Source: a virus
Strand: one strand, 5' to 3'
Length of the DNA: 23,526 nucleotides
Virus record (IMG/VR): IMGVR_UViG_3300037584_000314
Coordinates: 1 to 23,526 of that record
The notes below the pieces were generated by a model. It searched no databases. It saw nothing but the letters and a program-made list of their open reading frames with translations, and was not told the DNA's origin. Below, one piece after another: positions 7,486 to 15,274 of this stretch. Numbering within the stretch: the first letter of the stretch is position 1; each line of letters opens with the position of its first letter. The translations under genes were made by a program, and so were the position numbers.

Positions 7486-8002
7486 CAATATAGTTTCTTC
7501 AGAAATTTTTCCTTGGACTTTATTTAATGAAAGTTATAGTGAAACCAAACATTTAGGAACAGGTTTTGAAGAAAAATTAAATAAAAAATATAAATCTACA
7601 GATACTTTTCAATTAGTACATGTTTTATATAAAGTAAACACTAGACAAAAATCTGTGTATTTTAATGAATTTTATAATTTGTTTCAAGAAATAGTAAATA
7701 AAATGATAAAAAAAGATGTGGAACTTTTAAGAATGAAAGTAAATTTATTATTTAAAAAACAAAATAAAACTATAAATAATTTTCATATAGATGATAATAA
7801 AGATTTAAATTTTAAAACTGCTATTTATTACATAAATAATTCTGATGGAGATACAGTTATTTATAACAATAACAAATTAAAAAAGATTAAACCAGAAGCA
7901 GGAAAAGTATTATTATTTGATGGTGATTTGTATCACGCTTCAAGTAATCCGATTAAAAATAATTTAAGAAAAGTTGTAAATATTAATTTTAGATATGTAT
8001 AA
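7409..8002 (+). CDS. 2OG-Fe(II) oxygenase 2
   Basis: The 197-residue frame encodes a compact oxygenase. The iron site is HID (His 126, Asp 128) in NNFHIDDNKDLNFKTAIYY, the distal His is His 176 in LLFDGDLYHASSNP, and Arg 187 in NNLRKVVNINF is the likely 2-oxoglutarate ligand. The arrangement HxD...AIYYINNSDGDTVIY...FDGxxYHASSxP...RxVxNxNF is that of the 2OG-Fe(II) proteins frequent in T4-like cyanophages. The gene overlaps the previous one. ATG 7433 (residue 9) is an equally good start, shortening the overlap to 53 bases; neither start has a clear ribosome site, so translation probably depends on the upstream gene. Function is likely hydroxylation of an unknown substrate. Confidence 0.75.
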   Translation: MLLKQVLVMIIQKTNIIKKETVENINNIVSSEIFPWTLFNESYSETKHLGTGFEEKLNKKYKSTDTFQLVHVLYKVNTRQKSVYFNEFYNLFQEIVNKMIKKDVELLRMKVNLLFKKQNKTINNFHIDDNKDLNFKTAIYYINNSDGDTVIYNNNKLKKIKPEAGKVLLFDGDLYHASSNPIKNNLRKVVNINFRYV

Positions 8003-8609
8003 ATTTGATTCAGGATTTAACGAACTTAAAATAGACGCATGGTTTCCTACTCTAATAGGTGTATCTTTTTATAAAGATCATAAAAAAGATGCTTCTAGTA
8101 TTATTAAAAATCTAGAAACTGTTAAATCTAAATGTCCTAAATCTACAGGTGAATCTAGCTTTTTTCTTCATTCTTGCCATAAAGATAAAAAATTAAAAAA
8201 TTTAAATTTATGGATTCAAAATAGAGTAAATGAATATACTAATTTTTATGGTTTTCCAAAAAAAGTAAAACCAGTTGAATCATGGTTTCATTGGTATAAA
8301 GAAAATAATCATAATGATACACATGTACATTTAGGAAGAACTATATCTGTTATTTATTATTTACAAAGTGATCCAGAAGATTCAAGAGTTGTTTTTCATT
8401 CTCCAGTACCAGTAGATATGAAAAATCCTTTTAATATTACAGCAAATGATAATAAAGAATACTTACAAAAAGATCATTCTTTTACTGAATGTTTTTACAA
8501 ACCTGTTGAAGGTATGTTATTAATTTTTAGATCATATTTATTACATAAAGTAGAATTAAAAAATAATAAATTGAAAGACAGGATAATTATAAGTTGGGAT
8601 TTAGATTAG
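7995..8609 (+). CDS. 2OG-Fe(II) oxygenase 3 (putative 2OG-FeII_Oxy_5 type)
   Basis: This 204-residue product begins with an IDAWFPTLIG segment (13-22), a start typical of the putative 2OG-Fe(II) oxygenase group named 2OG-FeII_Oxy_5 in Pfam. The core has ESWFHWYKENNHND (95-108) followed by THVHLGRTISVIYYL (109-123). In this group an HxH (His 110, His 112) stands where others have HxD, so metal binding may be altered. The second half has GMLLIFRSYLLHKV (His 184) and DRIIISWDLD with Arg 196 as possible 2-oxoglutarate ligand. Its ATG overlaps the stop of oxygenase 2 and no Shine-Dalgarno is seen. It belongs to the same family as the sixth gene of the array (9789-10448) but is strongly diverged from it. 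Confidence 0.72.
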   Translation: MYKFDSGFNELKIDAWFPTLIGVSFYKDHKKDASSIIKNLETVKSKCPKSTGESSFFLHSCHKDKKLKNLNLWIQNRVNEYTNFYGFPKKVKPVESWFHWYKENNHNDTHVHLGRTISVIYYLQSDPEDSRVVFHSPVPVDMKNPFNITANDNKEYLQKDHSFTECFYKPVEGMLLIFRSYLLHKVELKNNKLKDRIIISWDLD

Positions 8610-9218
8610 ATGTTATATAAAAATGGATATTGGTATTTTAAAAATGCTGTCAATAAATCTTTTTGTAAAAAGATTGAGGGTATTGTAAAAAAGATAAAAC
8701 CAATAAAAGGAACTATATCAGGAATAGATAACCCTAAAAAAGAAAAAGAAAAATTATTTAAAAAAAGAAATTCAGATATAAAATTTTTTTCAGATCAAAC
8801 TATTTATGATGAACTTTTATATTATGTAAGAAAAGCAAATGAATCAGCTAATTGGAACTATGAGTTTGATTGGGTAGAAGAAGCTCAATATACTATATAT
8901 AGAAAAAATCAACACTACGATTGGCATTGTGATCAACCAGATGAAATGTATGAAAGTGATGATAAGAATTTTAATGGTAAGACAAGAAAACTAAGTTGTA
9001 CTTTACTTTTAAATGATACAAGTGAATATGAAGGTGGAGATTTTGAATTTGATTTTAGAAATAATAAGAAAGGTAAGAATATTAGAAAAGTTACAGAATT
9101 AACTAATCAAGGTGATTTAATAGTTTTTCCATCTTATGTATGGCATAGAGTAACACCAGTAACAAAAGGAACTAGAAAAAGTTTAGTATTATGGTATATA
9201 GGACCACCTTTTAAATGA
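8610..9218 (+). CDS. 2OG-Fe(II) oxygenase 4 (PKHD/prolyl 4-hydroxylase type)
   Basis: This is the most canonical member. The 202 residues carry HYDWHCDQP with HxD at His 106 and Asp 108, then KLSCTLLLNDTSEYEGG and DFEFDF (127-149), GDLIVFPSYVWHRVTPV with distal His 179, and GTRKSLVLWYIGPP with Arg 189 as the 2-oxoglutarate contact. The EGGDFEF strand and FPSxxxHRVxPVxxGxRxSLVxW signature identify the PKHD-type hydroxylases related to prolyl 4-hydroxylase catalytic domains (as in PiuC). The reaction would be O2- and 2-oxoglutarate-dependent hydroxylation with succinate and CO2 release; the substrate is unknown. ATG follows directly after the TAG of the previous gene with no gap. All catalytic residues are present. 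Confidence 0.85.
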   Translation: MLYKNGYWYFKNAVNKSFCKKIEGIVKKIKPIKGTISGIDNPKKEKEKLFKKRNSDIKFFSDQTIYDELLYYVRKANESANWNYEFDWVEEAQYTIYRKNQHYDWHCDQPDEMYESDDKNFNGKTRKLSCTLLLNDTSEYEGGDFEFDFRNNKKGKNIRKVTELTNQGDLIVFPSYVWHRVTPVTKGTRKSLVLWYIGPPFK

Positions 9219-9796
9219 GTTTTAAAAAAAATAAATATTTAGTTGTTAGAAAAGCTGTACCAGAAGTAATTGCAAACGTAGCTTATCATTATCTTTTATT
9301 AAAAAGAGAAGTATTTAATAAATGTAATGAAAAAGGATTACAGCTTAATCATTTTGGAACTTATAAAGATAAACAGATACCAAACAGTTATTCTCATTAT
9401 TCTGATATTTTAATGGAAACTTTATTAGCAGAATTAATATCTACAGTAAAAAATAAAACTAAAATTGATGTTATACCTACTTATAGTTATTGTAGGTTGT
9501 ATAAAAAAGGTGATGAATTAATTAAACATAAAGATAGACCTAGTTGTGCTATATCTACAACTTTATTTTTAGGAGGAGATCCTTGGTCTATATATTTAGA
9601 GCCAAATATAAAAGTAGATTTAAAAATAGGAGACATGTTAATTTATGCTGGTTGCGAACTTGAACACTGGAGAAAACCATTTAAAGGTAATGAATGTGCA
9701 CAAGTATTTTTACATTATAATGATTCTAAAAACAAAGATTTTCAATTTGATAAAAGACCAATGTTAGGATTACCAATGGAGTTTAAGCATGCCTAG
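9215..9796 (+). CDS. 2OG-Fe(II) oxygenase-like protein 5
   Basis: The 193-residue protein has the oxygenase layout: TYSYCRLYKKGDELIKHKDR (HxD at His 105, Asp 107), SCAISTTLFLGGDPWSIYL (110-128), then GDMLIYAGCELEHWRKPFKG (distal His 151) and AQVFLHYND. The YxxGxxLxxHxDRxSCxxSxTxxLGG phrase is familiar from phage and cyanobacterial 2OG-Fe(II) proteins. The position where most relatives carry the 2-oxoglutarate-binding Arg (about nine to eleven residues after the distal His) holds Asn, Glu or Cys; Arg 153 or a Lys would have to replace it. Its ATGA overlaps the stop of gene 4. Active enzyme is likely but less sure than gene 4. Confidence 0.72.
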   Translation: MSFKKNKYLVVRKAVPEVIANVAYHYLLLKREVFNKCNEKGLQLNHFGTYKDKQIPNSYSHYSDILMETLLAELISTVKNKTKIDVIPTYSYCRLYKKGDELIKHKDRPSCAISTTLFLGGDPWSIYLEPNIKVDLKIGDMLIYAGCELEHWRKPFKGNECAQVFLHYNDSKNKDFQFDKRPMLGLPMEFKHA

Positions 9797-10448
9797 AAAA
9801 AAGAAACAAATAATACATAACGTACCTCTTCATAAACACCACCATTTATTTGCACATATTGGAGCACATTTTATGATTCCTACATTTGTAACAAAATATA
9901 ATGGTATATCTAATGAATTAAATATTAGAAAAACTAAATATTACAAATCTAAAGGTGGACAAACAATAAATTTACAAAAAGAGCCTTATTTTAAAGAGCT
10001 TGTTAAAAAAATTAAAATATCAGTATTAAGACTTTCTGAACAATATTATAAAGCACGAAAAGGATATAAAGTTGACGTAGTATCTATGTGGTTAAATTCA
10101 AATGAAAAAAATAGATATCATCCTCCTCATAATCATCAGAATACATTTATTAGTGGAGTTATTTGGTTAGATGGAGAAAGAAATGACTATCCATCTTTAA
10201 AACTTTTAAGACCATATGCTTTACCTAATCTTCCTATAATAGAAAATTATAATCAAATAAATAGTAATGTTATTTCTGTCGAAAGCGAAAAAGATAAAAT
10301 TATTTTTTTTCCATCATATTTATATCATTATGTAGATAAAAATTTAAAAGCTAAACCTAGAATATCTATTGCATTTGACACAATTTTAAGAGGCCCTTAT
10401 GGAGAAATAATAAATAATGGCGAAACAGTTGGCCAGTACAAGATATAA
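9789..10448 (+). CDS. 2OG-Fe(II) oxygenase 6 (putative 2OG-FeII_Oxy_5 type)
   Basis: The 219-residue product has a His-rich basic N-terminus (KKKQIIHNVPLHKHHHLF, 4-21), FMIPTFVTKYNG (28-39), and the core VSMWLNSNEKNRYHPPHNHQ followed by NTFISGVIWLDG (98-129). His 114 and His 116 form the HxH seen in this Pfam-like group in place of HxD. DKIIFFPSYLYHYVDKN (His 180) and KPRISIAFDTIL (Arg 191) complete the site. GGAG about eight bases before the ATG makes it one of the few array genes with its own ribosome site. The stop is followed by a 52-base gap before the tail hub gene. Substrate unknown. It closes the array and shares its family with gene 3. Confidence 0.75.
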   Translation: MPRKKKQIIHNVPLHKHHHLFAHIGAHFMIPTFVTKYNGISNELNIRKTKYYKSKGGQTINLQKEPYFKELVKKIKISVLRLSEQYYKARKGYKVDVVSMWLNSNEKNRYHPPHNHQNTFISGVIWLDGERNDYPSLKLLRPYALPNLPIIENYNQINSNVISVESEKDKIIFFPSYLYHYVDKNLKAKPRISIAFDTILRGPYGEIINNGETVGQYKI

Positions 10449-10483
10449 TATCAAAGTCTGGTAGATTTTATTTTATTCTTGTG

Positions 10484-10489
10484 TATAAT
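10484..10489 (+). promoter_or_regulatory. Possible -10 element before the tail hub gene
   Basis: A perfect TATAAT occurs eleven bases before ATG 10501 in the short gap after the oxygenase array. No good -35 is seen at the right spacing, and there is no Shine-Dalgarno between it and the ATG. If used, the transcript would be nearly leaderless. In such A+T-rich DNA this may be chance. Confidence 0.25.
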
Positions 10490-10500
10490 ATTGTTTAATT

Positions 10501-12348
10501 ATGCCATTAACTCGATTAAATTTTATACCTGGATTAGATACAGAGAATACCGAAACTGGTGCCGAAGGTAGATGGACAAATTGCGATAAAGTAAGATTTA
10601 GAAAAGGTCTACCTCAAAAAATAGGTGGATGGGAAAAATTCAGTCAAGACTATTATGTTGGAGTAGGTCGAGCTTTACATCAATGGTTTGATAATACTGG
10701 TAATAGATACGAAGGTCTTGGAACAGATAGGAAAGTTTATGTTTATAGATCAGGAGATAATGCTGATATAACTCCTATTAGACAATCAAATGCTTTAACA
10801 ACTGTATTTAATACAACTTCGGGTAGCTCTAATGTTATTGTAAATCATTCTACTCATGGAGCTCAATTAGGAGATTTTATAACTATTTCAAATACAGTAC
10901 CAACAAACATAGGTGGTATTTCTAATACTGCTATGGACGCAGAGTATGAAATTATTGAAATTACTAACGCTGATGCTTATACAATTCAATCTAGTGCAAC
11001 TGCAAATGCTAATGTAACTGCAACTGGTAATTGTAATATATCATATCAAATTTCAGTTGGTCCAGATAAACAAACATTTGGCTTTGGTTGGAATACTGGT
11101 ACATGGAATGCTTTAGCTTGGAATCAACCAAGAACTACGTCTAATGTAACTTTAGATATGAGACAATGGTCTATGAATAATTGGGGAGAAGATTTAATAA
11201 TAACAGCAAGAGATGGATCTACTTATCTCTGGAATACTTCAGATGGTTTAACTGATAATCCTGCTTCAGTAATTTCAAATGCACCTACAACGAGTACATT
11301 ATCAGTAGTGTCAACAGAAACACGACATTTAATTCTTATGGGTACAGAAACTACAATAGGTACACCTTCAACTCAAGATAAAATGTTTATTAGATTTAGT
11401 GATCAAGAAAATTTTAATTCTTTTCAACCTAATGTTACTAACTCAGCTGGTTCTCAAAGAATAGCAGGTGGAAGTGAAATTAGATGTGCTAGACCTGCTA
11501 AAGGTACAATTTTGATATGGACAGATACTACAATGCACTCTATGTCATTTATCGGTCCACCTTTTATTTTTGGATTTAGACAACTTGGTAATGATTGTGG
11601 ATCTGTTGGTATGAACAGTGCTATAGTAGTAGATGATATTGCTTATTGGATGTCAGATGGACAATTTTTTAGATATGCTGGTGCAGTACAAGAAATACCT
11701 TGTAGTGTTTTAAATTATGTATTTAATGATATTAATAAAAATCAGTATAGTCAGGTATATGCAGGTCAAACTTCAAATTTTTCAGAAATAGTATGGTATT
11801 ATTGTTCAAGCAGTTCAGATCAAATAGATAGATATGTTATTTATAATTATTTAGAAAATAGTTGGTATTTTGGTAATTTGCCTAGAAGTACATATCAAGA
11901 TAATGGTGTTGAACTAAATCCTTTAGCTACAGAGTATTTACCTAATGCAACTAACAATACTTATTCTACAATAAACGGATTAACTAAAGGTAGAAGTTTA
12001 ATTTATAGACACGAAGAAGGTGTTGATGCTGATGGTGTAAGTATGACTTCTTTTATTGAATCTGGAGATGGAGATATAGCTGATGGTGAAAATTTTAGTT
12101 TTATAAATAAAGTTATTCCTGATTTTAAAAACCAAACAGGAAATGCTGTAATTACTTTAAGTACCCGGGATTATCCTAATAGTTCTAAAACTCAAGGAGA
12201 AGCAATAACAGTTTCAAATACCACTAATTTTTATAATTCTAGAATAAGAGGAAGACAATCTTCTGTAAAAATAGAAAGTACAGAATTAGGTAGTAATTGG
12301 CGTTTTGGTACATTAAGAATCCAAATTAGACCAGATGGAAAAAGATAA
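10501..12348 (+). CDS. Tail hub / stabilisation protein (P22 gp10-like)
   Basis: This 615-residue protein begins PLTRLNFIPGLDTENTETGA and EGRWTNCDKVRFRKGLPQKI, then GGWEKF, the opening of phage stabilisation proteins that form the hub below the portal and adaptor, closing the capsid. The middle and C-terminal parts show repeating beta strands (for example SVGMNSAIVVDDIAYWMSD; YRYAG-like FRYAGAVQEIPCSVLNYVF; ENSWYFGNLPRSTY), consistent with a propeller-like hub. The end contains RIRGRQSSVKIESTELGSNW and RFGTLRIQIRPDGKR, a conserved C-terminal feature of this class. A WNxGTWNxLAWN cluster (197-208) resembles those in the protein at 3073-4161. No signal or membrane segment. No Shine-Dalgarno precedes ATG. 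Family call from recognised ends and length. Confidence 0.75.
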   Translation: MPLTRLNFIPGLDTENTETGAEGRWTNCDKVRFRKGLPQKIGGWEKFSQDYYVGVGRALHQWFDNTGNRYEGLGTDRKVYVYRSGDNADITPIRQSNALTTVFNTTSGSSNVIVNHSTHGAQLGDFITISNTVPTNIGGISNTAMDAEYEIIEITNADAYTIQSSATANANVTATGNCNISYQISVGPDKQTFGFGWNTGTWNALAWNQPRTTSNVTLDMRQWSMNNWGEDLIITARDGSTYLWNTSDGLTDNPASVISNAPTTSTLSVVSTETRHLILMGTETTIGTPSTQDKMFIRFSDQENFNSFQPNVTNSAGSQRIAGGSEIRCARPAKGTILIWTDTTMHSMSFIGPPFIFGFRQLGNDCGSVGMNSAIVVDDIAYWMSDGQFFRYAGAVQEIPCSVLNYVFNDINKNQYSQVYAGQTSNFSEIVWYYCSSSSDQIDRYVIYNYLENSWYFGNLPRSTYQDNGVELNPLATEYLPNATNNTYSTINGLTKGRSLIYRHEEGVDADGVSMTSFIESGDGDIADGENFSFINKVIPDFKNQTGNAVITLSTRDYPNSSKTQGEAITVSNTTNFYNSRIRGRQSSVKIESTELGSNWRFGTLRIQIRPDGKR

Positions 12349-12790
12349 ATATAAAATAAGACAAGCTCGTATTGATGATGCTGTACGTGTACGAGAATTG
12401 CTTAAAACGTGGCTTCCAGAATCACCATACAACTTTGGAAACGTAAATAATAAGAAATTATTAGATCATATTGTATTTTACATTAAGAATAGTTTTGTTA
12501 TAGTAGTAGAATATGAAAATGTTATTGTAGGAACTATGGCTGCCGCTGTAGACGAAACATGGTATAGCGACAAAAGATTTCTAAGAAGTCTATGGCTTCA
12601 TGTTAATCCTAAATATCGTAATTTTCATATCTTTAGGGCTATGATGTTAGTTTTTAAAGAATACGCACAAAGTAAAAAATTAACTGCTTTATGCGAAATA
12701 ACACAAGGTAAAGACGTTGAAAGAAAACATAACGCCTTTATTAAATTAGGTTATAAAAATATCGGAGGAACATATATTATCAATGGGTAG
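12335..12790 (+). CDS. GNAT-like acetyltransferase
   Basis: The 151-residue product has the outline of a GNAT acetyltransferase: IRQARIDDAVRVRELLKTWL (8-27), VVEYENVIVGTMAAAVDE (57-74), SLWLHVNPKYRNFHIFRAMM (85-104) and HNAFIKLGYKNIGGTYI (132-148). The final FxKLGYKxxGxxY is a typical GNAT end. The acetyl-CoA loop, normally (R/Q)xxGx(G/A), reads RNFHIF and lacks glycines, so cofactor binding may be weak or changed. The gene overlaps the tail hub gene by 14 bases and the next gene by eight, so all three should be co-translated. GNAT-like genes occur in this position in several marine phages; substrate unknown. Confidence 0.65.
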   Translation: MEKDKYKIRQARIDDAVRVRELLKTWLPESPYNFGNVNNKKLLDHIVFYIKNSFVIVVEYENVIVGTMAAAVDETWYSDKRFLRSLWLHVNPKYRNFHIFRAMMLVFKEYAQSKKLTALCEITQGKDVERKHNAFIKLGYKNIGGTYIING

Positions 12791-13817
12791 TCTTTTTAAA
12801 CCATCAACAACAGTTGTACAAGCGCCAAGTCAACAAACAGTTACTTCGCAAATACCAGAATATTTTAAAGAAATTCAAGAACGTACTTTAAGACGTGCTG
12901 AAAATGTATTTTCAGAACCTTACCAAGCTTATCAAGGTCAACGTGTAGCACAACTTTCTCCGCAAGAACAACAAGTTGCTAATGTATTTAGTAATCAAAT
13001 TTTACCACAAGCAGGTCAATTAGCTCAAATAGGAGCACAAACATTTGACACAGCAACTGCACAACAGTATATGAATCCTTATACGAATAATGTAATTCAA
13101 TCAACTATATCAGATTTAGGAGAAGCTTTTGCACAACAAGAAAGAGGAATGGCAGCAAGAGCAATAGGAGCAGGAGCTTTTGGTGGATCTAGAGAAGGTG
13201 TAGAAAGAGTTTTAGGTAGAGAACGATTTTTAGATCAAGTTGCCGATACTTCATCAAGATTAAGACAAGCTGGTTTTGAATCAGGTGCACAAAGATTTGC
13301 TGCAGATAGAGCAGCACAATTACAATCAGCGCAAGCACAATTAGCAGGACTTGCTGGTGCTGCACAAGGTTTAGGACAAGCTGGTGCGTTAAGCAGAGGA
13401 ATTGAACAAGCTGAACTTACAGAAGCATTTAGAGATTTTATAGAAGAAAGAGATTTCCAAGGTGGACAAGTAAGATCAATGATTGGTTCTTTAGCAGGTG
13501 CACCTATAAGAACATATGGAGAAGAAAGATCAGCAATGGTTGGAACACCAGTAGGTGCTCCTAGTCCATTTGCACAAATTGCTGGTGTAGGTCAAGCTTT
13601 TGCTGCAATGTCAGATATTAGAGCTAAAGAGAATATTCAATTAGTTGGTCAATCTCCTAGTGGTATAAATATTTATAACTTTAAATATAAAGGTGACAAT
13701 ACAACTTATCAAGGTGTTATGGCACATCAAGTACCTTATGCTTCTATTGTTAATGATGATGGTTACTTAATGGTAGATTACTCTAAGATAGATGTTGAAT
13801 TTAAAAAGGTAAATTAA
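12783..13817 (+). CDS. Virion protein with C-terminal S74 (intramolecular chaperone) domain
   Basis: The 344-residue protein has a Gln/Ala-rich helical N-terminal part (about 20-230; PEYFKEIQERTLRRAENVF, RFAADRAAQLQSAQAQLAGL), resembling podovirus DNA-ejection or internal proteins, followed by a short C-terminal domain MSDIRAKENIQLVG (276-289), NIYNFKYKG, YQGVMAHQV and DGYLMVDYSKIDVEF. This is the signature of the S74 peptidase/chaperone domain, which helps trimerise the attached protein and cuts itself off at the Ser. The Ser-Lys dyad would be Ser 277 and Lys 282, spaced as in endosialidase tails. The N-terminal function is inferred from composition and from neighbours: tail hub upstream, large internal proteins downstream. 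It overlaps the GNAT gene by eight bases. Confidence 0.72.
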   Translation: MGSLFKPSTTVVQAPSQQTVTSQIPEYFKEIQERTLRRAENVFSEPYQAYQGQRVAQLSPQEQQVANVFSNQILPQAGQLAQIGAQTFDTATAQQYMNPYTNNVIQSTISDLGEAFAQQERGMAARAIGAGAFGGSREGVERVLGRERFLDQVADTSSRLRQAGFESGAQRFAADRAAQLQSAQAQLAGLAGAAQGLGQAGALSRGIEQAELTEAFRDFIEERDFQGGQVRSMIGSLAGAPIRTYGEERSAMVGTPVGAPSPFAQIAGVGQAFAAMSDIRAKENIQLVGQSPSGINIYNFKYKGDNTTYQGVMAHQVPYASIVNDDGYLMVDYSKIDVEFKKVN

Positions 13818-15262
13818 TGGCTATACTATTTGCACAAACAGAAGATGGTCCTTCTAAAATAAGAGTTGACGAAGATAAATTAAATAAACAAGAAAAAGAT
13901 GCTATTGATTTAGCTAAAAAAAGTGGATTCTTAACTACATCAGAAAGTGAATTTAAACCTACTGATTCTAAAATAGAAGTACAAGGCGGTAATGCATTAA
14001 CAAGTGAAATAGATAAAACTACAGTTGATGAACAAAATGATACTGGTTCTGATGGTGGTAAAAAGAAAGATAGTGGATTTAAAAGTTTTGTAAATAGTGT
14101 AGGAGATGCTTTAACTAGCTTTACTGACGGTGTTGAAAAGAAATTAGAAACTGTATATGATGACCGAGAAAAGAGAGCTATGTTTCTTTCTGGTCTTAAT
14201 ACTGTAATAGAAGCTTCTTCTTTTACTCCTATAAATCAAGCTAAGTCTGTAGTTGGTAAGATAGCTGCAGGTCAGAAAAAAGGATTTTTAGAATCAGAAG
14301 CTATACAAACTAAACGAGATACAATAGAAGCAAAAAAACTTGATGCAGAAGCTAAAAAAAATCAACTCGCAAATAAAGCATTAATAGATATGCTTAAATT
14401 AAATATAGATAAAGATAAAGCTAACACTGCTCAGATGAAACCTTTATACGATAGATTATTTAAAAAATATGAATTTACAGATAAAGCTGGATCTAATCAA
14501 ACTTACTTTGATCAACTAAAAAAACTAACAGCTGAAGAAATTATTAAATCAGGCCAGATTCCTGTTGGTTTGATTTATTCTAAATTTCCAAAAGGATTAC
14601 AAGCTTTCGCTGATGTACTTCCAGCATCGTTAAAACCAGATAATGCTTTCTTTGATAAAATTCAAGATGAAGCAACATATTTACAACAAGTAAGTAAATT
14701 AATTGATTCTATGGTACTAGGAGATATTGGGCAATTAGTACCTGTATCTGATAAAGATGTAGAAATTAAAAGAAATACATTTCCAACAGAAAAGAACTCA
14801 CCTTTAGCATTTGTTTATGCTTTAAGAACTCAAGATGCTATTAATAAAATAAATGCGTATAAAGGTGAATTTTTAAATTCATTTGCTATAGGCAAAGGTT
14901 TAGAAAAAGGCAAATCGTTTGAAAGCTCTTTTAATCAAGAAGGAGCTGATTTAATTAGAGCAGATTTAGTTAATAAGTATAATAAAGATGAATTATACAA
15001 AGAAGCTGCTGCATTAGGTTTTCAACAAGATTATAATAAATATACAGAAGGTGAACCTGACTTTTCACCTTTAGCTCTTGCTGAAGCTGCAGCGTCTATA
15101 GACTTAGGTGGTTTTAATAAATATTCTCAAATTACTTCTTCTGATTTTGGTAAAGGAGGAGATAATGATCCTCCTGCACCAATAGTTTCAAAAGATAAAA
15201 AAACTAACGAGCAATTACTTGATGAAGCAACTAAAGAATTAGGTAGTGCTCCCGATTTATAA
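13817..15262 (+). CDS. Putative internal virion protein, unknown function
   Basis: The 481 residues do not match a family I recognise. The N-terminal 80 residues are acidic and polar (KIEVQGGNALTSE, DTGSDGGKKK). A region of about 85-150 has FKSFVNSVGDALTSFTDGVE and Ser/Phe-rich parts, and residues 160-200 form a likely coiled coil (IQTKRDTIEAKKLDAEAKK). The rest is mixed helical without membrane segments or known catalytic motifs. ATG overlaps the previous stop (TAATG). In podoviruses the genes in this position, after the tail hub and before lysis, encode DNA-ejection proteins; that role is inferred from place, length and helical content. Confidence 0.55.
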   Translation: MAILFAQTEDGPSKIRVDEDKLNKQEKDAIDLAKKSGFLTTSESEFKPTDSKIEVQGGNALTSEIDKTTVDEQNDTGSDGGKKKDSGFKSFVNSVGDALTSFTDGVEKKLETVYDDREKRAMFLSGLNTVIEASSFTPINQAKSVVGKIAAGQKKGFLESEAIQTKRDTIEAKKLDAEAKKNQLANKALIDMLKLNIDKDKANTAQMKPLYDRLFKKYEFTDKAGSNQTYFDQLKKLTAEEIIKSGQIPVGLIYSKFPKGLQAFADVLPASLKPDNAFFDKIQDEATYLQQVSKLIDSMVLGDIGQLVPVSDKDVEIKRNTFPTEKNSPLAFVYALRTQDAINKINAYKGEFLNSFAIGKGLEKGKSFESSFNQEGADLIRADLVNKYNKDELYKEAAALGFQQDYNKYTEGEPDFSPLALAEAAASIDLGGFNKYSQITSSDFGKGGDNDPPAPIVSKDKKTNEQLLDEATKELGSAPDL

Positions 15263-15274
15263 TATGTATGAACT

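Noticed and set aside
6709-10448. Oxygenase array considered as TET/JBP-type DNA base oxygenases
   Set aside because: The visible motifs fit PKHD, DUF6445-like and 2OG-FeII_Oxy_5 types rather than TET/JBP; DNA as substrate is kept only as an alternative hypothesis.
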